Origin: Fistulifera solaris
Lineage: Eukaryota; Bacillariophyta; Bacillariophyceae; Naviculales; Stauroneidaceae
Length of the DNA: 64,000 bases
Assembly: GCA_030295235.1 (NCBI GenBank)
Contig: AP026145.1
Span: 126,501 to 190,500, forward strand
Reading direction: 5' to 3'
Shown: one piece after another, positions 22,323 through 32,454 of the stretch
Layout: the number at the start of each line of letters is the position of its first letter
Position numbering within the stretch: position 1 is the stretch's first letter
Program-made: the position numbers and the translations under genes
The notes under the pieces: generated by a model
What the model was told of the DNA's origin: nothing
The model's input: the letters and a program-made list of their open reading frames with translations, nothing else
The model's database searches: none

Positions 22323-24864
22323 ATGAGATTCTCTGCAGCCGTTTCGATGCTCTTTCTCTGCATCAATCCCCACGAGGGGTTTCAACTTTCAGGAAACTTT
22401 GCTCCTTTTGGGAAGAAAATGGCGGATGGAAAGGGAAGCAGCGCATACCTCGACAATATGAAAGCTTCATCCGCCTATGGAGCGTCCTCGCCGGCGACGC
22501 CCGTCAATGCGTTTGTAGGTGGCGCCGCCAACAACAACCAAGCTTACATTGCTCCTCCCAGTAGCTACAGTCCCTTTGGAAGGAAGATGGCGGACGGAAA
22601 GTCGAGTAGCCCTTACTTGAATGCTGTTGCATCGAATGCACCGACTTCCTCTTCTTACGAATCTTACTCGGCACCTGTCGAGATGCTCTCTGGATCCTCT
22701 CCTGTCGCTCCATCGGCTTCTACCAGTAGCTATTTGAGCAATATGGGAGGTTCGACTGCTGCTACAGCGAAGCCTGGTAACTATTCACCATTTGGTCGCA
22801 AAATGGGCGACGGAAAGTCGTCGAGTTCGTATCTGAACAATGTGGCTGGACCTTCTAAGGCTAGTGGAGGTTACAGTCCCTTTGGTAGGAAAATGGCTGA
22901 CGGAAAATCGAGCAGCCCATACTTGAATAGTGTCGCCTCCGCTACGCCAGCTTCTGCTTCTTTTACGGCACCTGTTGAGACTTCCTCTGAGCCCTCTGCC
23001 GTGGCTCAGTCGGCATCCACCAGCAGCTATTTGAGCAATATGGGAGGTGCCAGTGCTGCTAAAACCAAGCCAGGTAGCTATTCACCATTTGGCCGCAAGA
23101 TGGGGGACGGAAAGTCGTCGAGTTCTTACCTAAACACCGTCTCCGGTCCTTCGAAAGCTAGTGGAGGATACAGTCCCTTCGGTAAAAAAGATGGCAGACG
23201 GCAAATCTAGCAGCCCGTACTTGAATAGTGTTGCATCCGCTGCACCGGCTTCCTCCTCTTTTGAATCTTATTCTTCTCCTGTTCAGGCTTCTGCTCCTGT
23301 TCAAGCTTCTGAGCCTTCTGCCGTGGCTCCGTCGGCTTCTACTAGTAGCTATTTGAGCAGTATGGGAGGTGCCAGTGCCGCCAAGCCTGGTAGTTATTCA
23401 CCATTCGGTCGCAAAATGGGCGACGGAAAGTCATCTAGTTCGTATTTGAACACTGTCGCTGGTCCTTCTAAGGCTAGTGGCGGATACAGTCCCTTTGGTA
23501 GAAAGATGGCTGATGGAAAGTCGAGTAGCCCGTACTTAAACTCTGTTGCATCCGCTGCACCGGCTTCTACTTCTTACGACTTGTATGCAGCTCCCGTTCA
23601 AGCTGCCGAGCCTTCTGCTGCCGCTCCGCCTGCCTCTACCAGCAGCTACTTGAGCAATATGGGAGGTGCCAGTGCTGCAACAAGCAAGCCTGGTAGTTAT
23701 TCACCATTCGGTCGCAAGATGGGCGACGGAAAGTCTTCTAGTTCGTATTTGAACACTGTTTCTGGTCCTTCTAAGACTAGTGGCGGATACAGTCCCTTTG
23801 GTAGAAAGATGGCAGACGGCAAATCTAGCAGCCCATACTTGAATGCCGTTGCTTCCGCCGCTCCGGCTTCTACGTCGTACGATTCGTATGCAGCTCCCGT
23901 TCAAGCTGCTGAGCCTTCTGCTGCCGCCCCGCCTGCCTCTACCAGCAGCTACTTGAGCAATATGGGAGGTGCCAGCGCAGCTACAACTAAGCCAGGTAGC
24001 TATTCACCATTCGGTCGCAAAATGGGAGACGGAAAGTCTTCTAGTTCGTATTTGAACACTGTGGCTGGACCGTCTAAGGCCAGTGGTGCGTACAGTCCTT
24101 TTGGTAGAAAGATGGCTGATGGAAAGTCAAGTAGCCCGTACTTGAATTCTGTTGCATCCGCTGCTCCGGCTTCCACTTCGTACGAATCCTATTCGGCCCC
24201 TGTTCAGGCGTCTGCTCCTGTTCAAGCTTTTGAGCCTTCTGCTACCGCGCCGCCTGCCTCTACCAGCAGCTACTTAAGCAATATGGGAGGTGCCAGTGCC
24301 GCCAAGCCTGGTAGTTATTCACCATTCGGTCGCAAAATGGGCGACGGAAAGTCTTCTAGTTCGTATTTGAACACCGTCGCTGGACCGTCTAAGGCTGGTG
24401 GAGGATTCAGTCCTTTTGGTAGAAAGATGGCTGACGGCAAATCGAGTAGCCCGTACTTGAATGCCGTCGCTTCCGCGGCTCCGGCTTCTACGTCGTTCGA
24501 TTCGTATTCCGCTCCTCCTGCGTCCAGCTACTCTACCACTCCTGTTTCAGCACCACCGTCGGCAGCAACTTACTCGCCAGCCCCTGACGCGTCAGCAAGC
24601 TATGGATCTGCTCCAGCTGCTGCATCTCCATCCGCGCCTGCAACTGCTGCTTCGACTGGTTTTTCATACTTGAATACGTTGGCACCGGCGAATCCAGCTC
24701 CATTCAAGTACGCCCCAATAGACGGAAAGATGGGGGATGCGAGATCGGGAAACAGCTACTTGGATGGCCTTCGCAGCTACCAGCCAGTGTCGAATTCCTA
24801 CGGGTCACTCCAGGACTCGTTCTCAAGTGCTACGGGTGTGAATGAAATGTCTGGACGCCAGTAA
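22323..24864 (+). CDS. Secreted repetitive protein with alternating SPFGRKM-A/G-DGKSS repeats
   Basis: I do not recognise a named family. A short hydrophobic N-terminus (MRFSAAVSMLFLCINP) suggests secretion. The body is about six tandem units of 297-316 nt (about 100-105 residues). Each unit has two related blocks: YSPFGRKMADGKSSSPYLN and YSPFGRKMGDGKSSSSYLN, separated by Ala/Pro/Ser-rich linkers containing SSYLSNMGG. G-block starts are near 22794, 23091, 23407, 23710, 24013 and 24328. A degenerate block begins the array (APFGKKMADG) and another closes it (GKMGDARSGNSYLDGL). The frame breaks at an A6 run (23184-23189) where the other copies have an AGAAAG-type sequence: one extra base inside an otherwise perfect repeat. 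Joined length is about 845 residues. Low complexity and strong repetition suggest a structural, cell-wall or matrix role, which is inference. Confidence 0.8.
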
Positions 24865-25001
24865 AGTTGATGCTTTATTCAAGAAGTCGAGACGTGTCAG
24901 AAGTACCATTTCGTAAATATTATAAAAGAATTCGTTAACGAGTAAATACTTTGTGTCAGCGTAATGTTGCCTAGCGTGCGGTTTGATATTCTTATACCGC
25001 T

Positions 25002-25895
25002 TCACACTAGAGGTTTGTCTGCGCTAAGAAAGCTATGCGTGACTTCGGTGAGACGCTCTCGAATCATCATCAGCAACGCACTTTTCAGCAGTGTATGCAA
25101 CAGCTGCAAGCGGCATCCTTGATACAAACCAGAACACCCCCTTTCGTTGTACTCTTTTCGCAACGTATTCCACAGACCGCCTTGAATCGATTGTGTCACG
25201 ATCAACATTTTTGCGCGAATGAGTGGATATGTTGCTATTGTCGCTACTAGTTTCGCAATCGCACCCAGACAGAATGCTTCCATCCAATGCAATGGCCGGT
25301 TCTGCTGATGACTGGCGTCGCGATGAAGTATTCGATGTCGGATACTGTCAAAGACAGTGTAATGAATGGACGGATTGGCGCAAAGCAAAAGAGATGGCAA
25401 TAGTCCTTTCCAGTATTTCGATAGCTCGGAAGCATATTGTTGAATTTTTGCAGAATTTAGCGAAGGAGTAGGAAATGTTTGAGGCCTGATTACACTTAGA
25501 TGTTTCATGTGAATCTGTTGCTGTTGTTGCTCTTGCGTCGAAATGACATCCAAGGGCAAAGTCACAAAAGTGTTACCGATCGCTGCTACTGCGGCCATCA
25601 GCAAGCGTAACAAGACAGACGGAGACTGCTGCCGGTGGCGCTTTCGAACGATGCGTTGAACTGAGGAATACAGATAAAAATAAACAAAATTGCTCGCCGC
25701 CGTGTGCGCGCTTTTCCATTGAATTCCAGCTAACAAGGAATGTAGTTTTGTGGAAGAAGACACCGCAGGACATCCTTGAATCAAAGTCTTGTAAACATCG
25801 AGCGGATAGAAAGACCATAAGGAAATCAAACCGGCCAAAGTACCAGCTACGGCATCACTCAGCGCCCTATTAGACTGAGTTTCGGAGGATGACAT
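25002..25895 (-). CDS. Mitochondrial carrier family protein, peroxisomal PMP34/PNC-like
   Basis: A 297-residue single-exon protein with three carrier repeats. The signature P-x-[DE]-x-x-[KR] appears as YPLDVYKT in repeat 1, is degenerate as LPLDVISTQ in repeat 2, and is YPLIRAKM in repeat 3. The block NPSIHYTVFD in repeat 2 is typical of peroxisomal adenine-nucleotide/CoA carriers (PMP34, PNC, PXN). The likely role is exchange of nucleotides or CoA across the peroxisomal membrane. A glutamine run (EQQQQQ) lies in the matrix loop. The 3' end converges on the repeat-protein gene. Upstream is the palindrome array at 26099-26519. Carrier identity is sure; the peroxisomal subclass is moderate. Confidence 0.85.
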   Translation of the reverse strand: MSSSETQSNRALSDAVAGTLAGLISLWSFYPLDVYKTLIQGCPAVSSSTKLHSLLAGIQWKSAHTAASNFVYFYLYSSVQRIVRKRHRQQSPSVLLRLLMAAVAAIGNTFVTLPLDVISTQEQQQQQIHMKHLSVIRPQTFPTPSLNSAKIQQYASELSKYWKGLLPSLLLCANPSIHYTVFDSIRHRILHRDASHQQNRPLHWMEAFCLGAIAKLVATIATYPLIRAKMLIVTQSIQGGLWNTLRKEYNERGCSGLYQGCRLQLLHTLLKSALLMMIRERLTEVTHSFLSADKPLV

Positions 25896-26098
25896 GTTTT
25901 TGGTCAGTGATAGTGCGTCTGGAAATGCAATTCGTTTGCAATCACTTCAAGCTTCCTTATGTGAAGTGCTTGAGCAGTTAAAGAGCTTCATTGAGTTGAA
26001 ACTGTGTATTGTTCGTCTCACAACGCCGTAAAGGTACATGTTGTGACGCTTCATCCTTCATCGTGATGAGCACATAAATTCAAGAATTTATAATCCTA

Positions 26099-26519
26099 CA
26101 GAAATTCTGGCCGAGTTCGTGCGATCCTACGGAAGCCGAAGTGCTGTTCACGTCCCAGAATTTCTGGACCAGCTTTTTCGATCCGACCACAGCGTTCCAG
26201 AAATTCTGGAAACTGTGTTTTAAATCATAACGAAGGAAAGTACGCTTTCCAGAAATTCTGGAAAAGATATATCTAAATATACAGAAATTCTGTGATAGTC
26301 CAGAAATTCTGGACAAGCTTTTTCGATTAGACCGAAACGCAGTGCACGTTCCAGAAGATCTGGACAAGGTGGTTTCTGATCCTGACGAAAGAAAGTGGGC
26401 GTTCCAGAAATTCTGGAAACTGTGTTTTGGATCATAACGAAGGAAAGTGAGATTTCCAGAAATCCTGGACAAGATATATCTAAATATACAGAAATTCTGT
26501 TATGGTCCACAAAGTCTGG
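26099..26519. repeat. Array of eleven CCAGAAATTCTGG palindromes in a 207-bp duplicated unit
   Basis: Palindromes or near-palindromes occur at 26099, 26155, 26195, 26247, 26281, 26300, 26351, 26402, 26454, 26488 and 26507. The longest form is TTCCAGAAATTCTGGAA (26195, 26247, 26402), which holds two TTCnnGAA units. Elements 26195/26247/26281/26300 recur 207 bp later at 26402/26454/26488/26507, with the intervening sequence also conserved (ATCATAACGAAGGAAAG; GATATATCTAAATATACAG). It lies 200-620 bp upstream of the carrier gene start. TTCnnGAA is the core of heat-shock elements, so binding by an HSF-type factor is possible but unproven. Confidence 0.8.
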
Positions 26520-26879
26520 ACCAGCTTTTTCAATTGTTTTCAACACTAACAATCAAAAGGGCAAACTCAATATGAATTACCTTGCAATCTATTGATCGCT
26601 TCATAATGTCGATGATCTGCAGCTTTCTACGGAGTACTTTTTTGGACCTGATTGTTGTTCGTTTATCGATTTAGACTGGATTTCAGTCGTGATAGACATG
26701 ACTAGGCGAAAAACCTATGCACTAGACTACCGGTAGTTTCGTCATGTGTTCACATCCCACTTGAACAGCGAATGCTGAAACAAACATCCCCAATTCTAGG
26801 CAATCCTTTCTTTAGCCAATCCGCAGCTACTCAATGAAAACAGCTAATGCAAAATCGCTACAATCCAAATCTTTTGAGT
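26520..26879. other. Gene-free spacer
   Basis: No gene seen. It contains one copy of the dispersed hairpin (GACTGGATTTCAGTCGTG, 26673-26691), a CTACGGAGTAC element at about 26628 and the palindrome CTACCGGTAG at 26728-26737. It lies downstream of the Lcp5-like gene. Confidence 0.5.
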
Positions 26880-27848
26880 TTAGAACCGTCTAGACTTTTT
26901 CTGCTTACTCTTCGTCGTCGTTTTGGCTTTGTGCTTCTCGAACCGTTTTGAATGCCGATTTCGTTGTTCCGGATCGCGGTCCAAAACTAAATTATCAACA
27001 TTCGCCGCCAAAGACCCCAGATTACTGTAATTCTCTCGCTGCAGGCGCTTTCTCTCTTTCTTCTCCTGCCGTGTCACTGTCAAACGTACAAAGTTATCTT
27101 CTTCGTACTTTCGTTTCTCGTTTTGACGTTGTTCCATGCGTTGGTATTCACGCGTGGCGTTGATGCGTTCACCGGCGCCTTGGTTGTCTTCGGTCTCAGG
27201 TGTTTCCGTAAATTCGTGCCGAAGGGCTTGAGCAATTTCTCCCGCTCGTAATCGTTGACGGAGTCGTTTTTGTTGAACTTCGGAAGTGTGCGTAGCATCA
27301 TGTGTGTAGGGAACTGCCTGTAGACGTGGTGCTTGATAGATTGTTTCGGAATTCGACTCGTTGCTTTCTCCGCGCTCGAACGAAGCAACTTTCGCCCCAT
27401 CTTCGTCATCTTCATCGTCGTCGTCCTCTTCCTCATCTGCCAACTGCGGTTTGTAGGCCAACGGATCTTCTGCTGTGTTGAAATCACTGACACCGGCTGC
27501 TGCGAAGCTTGATGATTGCAAGGATAATAATTTCTCAATAGGATATTTCAGTTTCGCATCCATCGTTTTTAGTTTTTCTAAAACAGTCCTCATCTCTAAA
27601 AGACGACTCGAATGGTTTTCGTCATCCGCGCCTCCACCTTTCAAATGTACAACTAGGTCGATCAAGTACGACAACAAAACAGAATTTTTGACGTGCAAAA
27701 AGTCCAAACCGGGTTTTTGAGATACGGGCTTGTGCGATGAAGGATCCTCGTCCGTCGAGTGATAAAATCGTTCCGCATGCTCATCAATGAGAGCTTGCAC
27801 CGTCGACTGCACCTTGTGTGTCGTCTCTTTCACACTTGTGGCAGACAT
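26880..27848 (-). CDS. Sas10/Utp3/C1D family protein, Lcp5/neuroguidin-like
   Basis: A 322-residue single-exon protein. The N-terminal domain (about residues 45-110; GLDFLHVKNSVLLSYLIDL, then RLLEMRTVLEKLKTMDAKLKYPIEKLL) is the Sas10/Utp3/C1D helical domain. A long acidic DDDDEDDED run and the motif APRLQAVPYT (compare YRPPKIAAVPY-type motifs in Lcp5/neuroguidin) follow, and then a very basic C-terminus ending KSKQKKSRRF. These proteins join the U3 snoRNP/SSU processome in the nucleolus for 18S rRNA maturation. Length and order of parts fit the family. No frame problem is seen. Confidence 0.88.
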   Translation of the reverse strand: MSATSVKETTHKVQSTVQALIDEHAERFYHSTDEDPSSHKPVSQKPGLDFLHVKNSVLLSYLIDLVVHLKGGGADDENHSSRLLEMRTVLEKLKTMDAKLKYPIEKLLSLQSSSFAAAGVSDFNTAEDPLAYKPQLADEEEDDDDEDDEDGAKVASFERGESNESNSETIYQAPRLQAVPYTHDATHTSEVQQKRLRQRLRAGEIAQALRHEFTETPETEDNQGAGERINATREYQRMEQRQNEKRKYEEDNFVRLTVTRQEKKERKRLQRENYSNLGSLAANVDNLVLDRDPEQRNRHSKRFEKHKAKTTTKSKQKKSRRF

Positions 27849-28298
27849 TATTTGATCTAGATGGTAAACAAATTAAAATCCTTCCAAATGTAGTAGTTTA
27901 TTGTCGCTTTACTGGTATTGTCGCTTTGTCGCTTTTTCGTTTTGTTCCGTTTTTTTTGGTGGACTTGAGTGAGCAGGCGCGATCGCAGGACAGACGAACC
28001 TAAGTCACGAATCATCACGAATAAAAAATGAAGAAAAAATTCAAATCTGGTCTAATTCATTTAAGTCGACATTTAGATGTAACCCAGACATACATTTGGT
28101 CAGCTGCTTTAAAATTCCTTTAAGTGAAGTTGAATGCAGATGCACGATGGCCTCTAAGGTTACGACGATCACAACAAAGTGTTCACATCGGAATAGAGGA
28201 ATGGCTACAAGTAAAAGAACCTACAACTACTATAGAAGAGGAATTCATTCACTTCATTAGACCTATTAGTTCCTTGACTCATACTTCGTATACAATTT
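27849..28298. other. Gene-free spacer
   Basis: This AT-rich region is the upstream side of the Lcp5-like gene and the downstream side of the TPR co-chaperone gene. A TTGTCGCTTT stutter lies at about 27901-27935. No gene or strong repeat is seen. Confidence 0.4.
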
Positions 28299-29277
28299 CT
28301 AATCACTGTTCATCTTTTTGAGCTGGTCGACCGTGCGCTGCAAGCGGTGTTGCATCATGTTGCAAATATCGACATTGGCCTTTCCAACCTTGTGAGCAGG
28401 CATTTGAAGAACAGTCTTAACGTCTTGCAAAGCAAAGCGATAACGTTCAACACCTTCAAAGGCTTGAGCGCGTCGAATAAGTGCCTTGACATTGTCAGGC
28501 TCGACTTCGAGTACCGACGTGCAGTCAGCAATGGTTCCATCGAAATGACTAATTTGCTTGTAACAGGCAGCGCGGTTAGAGTAAGCCTTGAGAATCAAAT
28601 CCGATGTTCCTTGGTTCGACGCGATGAGGGCGTCGATGCATTTCGTGTATTCGACGGTGGCGGCCTCAAATTGAGCGTTCTTGTACAAGTCATCGCCCTT
28701 TTCTTTGTGCAATTCTGGACCACTCAAACTCGCTTTGCGTTTCGCTTCAGCCTTTTCGTATAGCGGGTTGACTTTAGCCTTGATTTTTTTCGATAATGGG
28801 ATTTCCCGAGTCGAGGCGACTCGCCAAATCGATCTGTTTGTAAGCACCGTAGACATCATTGGCAGCAAGAAGCTCCTCGGCCTTTTGACAGTACGCGGCA
28901 ACTTGATCGGCACGCACTAGCTCCTGCACTTGCTTCTTCATGTTTTTCAAATCCGCATTCGACGAACTGACTGCTAATCCGCTTTCGAGCGTCTTGACGC
29001 ATTCGTCTAGTTGGTTGAGGTTTTTCAAGGCCACGGCAAGGCGGAAGTATCCTTTGACGAAGCTGCGATCTGCTTTGATGCAGTTGCGAGAAGCATCTGC
29101 CATTTCTTCGAATTTACTCAGTTTCTCGAAACAAGCCGCCATGTTACTCCAGTACGCCGGAACAGAGTCATCTAACTTCGTCGCGGCTTGATACTTTTCG
29201 ATGGCTTCGGCGTATTTTCCGTTTTTGAAGAAGGTGTTTCCTTCTTCTTTTAAAGCTTCAGCTCCTGCGTGTGGCAT
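28299..29277 (-). CDS. TPR co-chaperone (STI1/Hop-like) with two TPR domains
   Basis: About 325 residues in two three-TPR domains. TPR domain 1 (about residues 5-110) keeps the dicarboxylate-clamp residues of Hop: Lys/Asn in ALKEEGNTFF, Asn in YWSNMAACF, and Lys/Arg in FVKGYFRLAVAL. This predicts binding to the EEVD tails of Hsp70/Hsp90. Domain 2 (about residues 195-310) has HKEKGDDLY, AYSNRAACY and VKALIRRAQAF, with one clamp Asn replaced by Asp. A charged helix (IKAKVNPLYEKAEAKRK) links them. The frame breaks at a T7 run on + (28784-28790; A7 in the gene): with one A fewer the two halves join directly. The protein is shorter than canonical Hop and lacks the DP domains, so the call is Hop-like. 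Confidence 0.82.
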
Positions 29278-29930
29278 TATTTCAAGTTCTTGTAGTAAAT
29301 ATTATTCAAAGTAGAAATAAAGTTCGTCGTTTTCCCTTTTCTTCTTCCCGCTTCCGTATTCAAATTGCTGGTCTAATAATAAAACAGGCACAAAAGGCAT
29401 TGGGAAAACAAACGCACCACATCCACTCATCACCGCGCGTCTACCGCGCAGTTGCCTTTAGATTCCACGTGGAACATGAACGAATTCAAGTGTCCATTGA
29501 GAGTTAGGGTTAAGGACAAGTCATTCAAAGAACGGGCAAAAAATCAAAAAAAATCAAGCGCGCAATAAAGATCACGGATCAGCGGTCACGGGTCGCGGTC
29601 ACGAGACGAGGAATGTCCGCTTTTCCCAATCAAGGAAAATCATTATACTCTTCAGTCTAGAGTAGAAGATAATCCGTGTTCGCATTTTTTCAAGGCCACG
29701 GCAACACCAAACGGGATTGCAAACGCACGACTTCTTCTCCGCAATGCTTCACTTTCTCCGCCGTGATGAAAGCGAACGACTTGCTTGCTAGCGCAAGCAA
29801 CTAAGGTCGTTAAGGTGGTTAGCTTCAATAGTAAAATTTCTAACCAAGATATCAAAGTCAAGTACATTTAAACGAGTCTATGCGTTATGCGTATTTTACA
29901 TTTTTACTAGCCAGCAAGAAACATCACATT
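29278..29930. other. Gene-free spacer
   Basis: No gene supported. The region has short stutters (AGCGGTCACGGGTCGCGGTCACG-type at about 29581-29602) and an A-rich run (about 29535-29552). Confidence 0.4.
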
Positions 29931-30707
29931 TTAGGCAGCCGCTGCGGCTGCTTGGCCAGCGAATGTTCGATAAAGGGCATCCATTTTTATGAAGCTCTCC
30001 AAGACATCTATCATTGTTGAATGGTAAGTTCTTGCATCGGGTAGAAAGCCGAGAACTGTTGAAATCCGATCCAAATTTTGAAGAATGATGACAGATAGGG
30101 GAAATAATCGCACTGTCAGCTCGTCGTACTCAATCTTGAAATTCTTGGATGAAATTGCAACCAAATTGGAACACGCCAACTGAAATAGCCTGTATGCTGC
30201 TTCCCAGAGATCAAGAGCTCGGTGTGAGTCAGTCTCGATGATGGCTGCACTGATGTAAGCGTTCCCGAAATTATTGAGAAGCAATGCTGCGATAAGCCCA
30301 CCCATGTGCTTCTGTATTTCCACTTCATTCTTTGGGATTAGTTCGATGCGAATCAGGAAAAGTTTCAGAGTTTGTGAACTGTTGATGGCATCGTGCACAA
30401 TGTTGCGCACGGACTCAGCAATATCGTCTTCGGTTATTACTTTGACTTCGACACCTTCACAGCCTGGATGCGACGCCTTTTTAAATTGACTCTCTGAAAG
30501 CATCTGGTCGGCTTTATGAACTTTTTGTCGAGCCTCTGCTTCACGATGAGCGCATGGATCCTCGTTTGCATTTCTGAGGACTTGTATTCCGTCGGCGAAC
30601 GTTTCCATGGCTTCATTCAAATGCCCCTTCGAAAGAAGCGACACTGCATTGTTATTCAGCGCAATCGCACAAGAGTAAGACCACCCGATGTTGCTTGGCT
30701 TTTCCAT
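29931..30707 (-). CDS. Uncharacterised TPR-like helical protein, paralogue of the gene at 5759-6511
   Basis: About 258 residues if translation starts at 30707 (MEKPSNIGWSYSC), where similarity to the paralogue at 5759-6511 begins. The frame stays open upstream to an ATG at 30944, but that extension has no counterpart in the paralogue. Shared blocks are ALNNNAVSLLSKGHLNEAMETF, whose pattern of small and large residues is TPR-like, LLNNFGNAYISAA, ALDLWEAAYRLFQLA, and an alanine run at the C-terminus. A middle loop (VKVITEDDIAESVRNIV) matches the position of ILSDDDLITIARG in the paralogue. No catalytic motif, signal peptide or membrane helix is seen. Function is unknown. Confidence 0.75.
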   Translation of the reverse strand: MEKPSNIGWSYSCAIALNNNAVSLLSKGHLNEAMETFADGIQVLRNANEDPCAHREAEARQKVHKADQMLSESQFKKASHPGCEGVEVKVITEDDIAESVRNIVHDAINSSQTLKLFLIRIELIPKNEVEIQKHMGGLIAALLLNNFGNAYISAAIIETDSHRALDLWEAAYRLFQLACSNLVAISSKNFKIEYDELTVRLFPLSVIILQNLDRISTVLGFLPDARTYHSTMIDVLESFIKMDALYRTFAGQAAAAAA

Positions 30708-30944
30708 TGTTCGGTGGCTTATTTTTGGAGAGATGATTGGTCGTTTGGTTTGAAAATGGGAAAAGTTTGAATTTGTCCAAATGAAAAAGGTTCTCGGAGT
30801 GTCGCTTTTCTCTGATTCGTTACCCGTTGCCGGACTCCGCGAAAGGTCGCCAGTAGCAAAATCCCGAAATGCCTCGACTTTCGGACCCAGCAACTTTACT
30901 ATTTCGTTTTCAGTTAACTCGACATCCCGAGAATTCAATAACAT

Positions 30945-32454
30945 GCGTGCTGCAACATTCCCTATAAGTTTACTATAGGCCTGAGAAATTCCGCAGGTAC
31001 AGTACTGGGTACTCTAGATAATGAAAATTGACTAGGTGACTACTTTGTACACTTTTCACTGGTACAACTTTCTCCTTTGACGGTCAGTTTTCTTTTTATG
31101 AGGTGTTCCTCGATGTCCCTTACTCCGGTGCTGTGTGTCAGGTTTCATCCTAATTTCTGATTTCTTTGTTCTCCTGCCTGAGTTCTTTGCTTTTGAGCGA
31201 CACACGGGACACGGGCCATTTACACATGCAACCTTTCGGCTTTCGGTTTGCAGAAGAATGCAAAATATTGCAGAATGCAGAAGCTGCTGACAGCTGCGAG
31301 CTGAGTCCTGGGTCCTGGGTCCTGTGTGCTGGCATCTTGCATATTTTTCCTCGTGGTCTTTGGGACATATAATAAGCCCTTTTTGTTTGTTCTAGTTTCG
31401 CCGCTCACCGCTCATCGCTCATGCTCTCGTCTTCCGTCTTCACTGTTGTTTAGTTGTTTACTGGTACGAATTACGTGTTGCGCATTACGTGTTGAAGGGT
31501 GACGAGTGACGAGTGACGAGTGACGACCGACTGACGACATTTCCGCGGAGTAAGCAGTAAGTAAGTAAAGAGTAAAAGTTCTTTTTTTCCGTTAAGGCCT
31601 TGAATGACCGCTTTAGACGAGAAAAATAAATAATGACTGTTCACGTGTTCACGTTCACCCAACGTTCACCGTCAAACGTCAACCGTCAACCCGTCAACCC
31701 GTCAACCATCGCATCGAACCACGTTCACAAACTCAATGGTCGCGGACCGCGATCAAGTCCGAGTCACGAGATCTATCTACTTGTAACAAATTATGCTATA
31801 ACCTTGCCTTTCTAGCGCCGACTTCGGTTGATTTTGAGACGGCCTTTGCATTATCGGCGTAAAAGGGCCATTTCAACATCCTTGTCAAACGGAATTGTAA
31901 ACACCGAGAGAAAAGTGTTTTACTGGTCTGAATTGCGAGCATAAACCAGTAGGTCAAATTCACAAGCTTCACCTCTAAATTTTCGTATTACAAATTTGAA
32001 GCTTTATTCAGCGGGATAATAACTTAGTGGCAGGTCGCGTTTACCGTTTGCCTAACATCCCTGTTTGAACGGCAAGTTCTTCGAATCAAAGTCGCCACTA
32101 CCAGGTAGAGCATGTTTGCCATGTATTACCTAGTTTCCCTCTATAGTAACAAAATTCCCTCTACAGTAGCAAAATGATGCTTGGCGCAGAAATCGGAAAT
32201 GTTTGTTCGATGGATGGCATTACAAGTACGGTACCAGGTACCAGGTACTACGTACATAGATTTAGCGTGTCTCCGCCGAGACGACGACATACATACAGAC
32301 GACGATCAACGAGGACGAACGCAACGAGGCTCGAGGCTCAGAATGAGAAAAATATACGGAGTAATGAAATAATGAAACTCAACTAAAACAATAACAACGA
32401 TGATGGCGTAATTCATTTGTCATATGCATTATAAAGTTGATATGATACACGATC
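30945..32454. other. Gene-free spacer with stuttering short repeats
   Basis: No gene seen. Stutters include GGGTCCT (about 31306-31322), GACGAGT x3 (31500-31523), AAGTAAGTAA (about 31557-31567), CGTCAAC repeats (31675-31708) and GGTACCA repeats (32229-32250). The region resembles the spacers at 6.9-7.3 kb and 35.4-36.1 kb. Confidence 0.6.

Noticed and set aside
26080-26552. Minus-strand open frames encoding repeated SRISG/QNFWN peptides
   Set aside because: They only reflect the palindrome array; overlapping frames both look repetitive, and there is no start context, domain or partner.
29652-29867. Minus-strand 71-codon open frame with a hydrophobic N-terminus
   Set aside because: No second signal supports it: no domain and no paralogue in the window.
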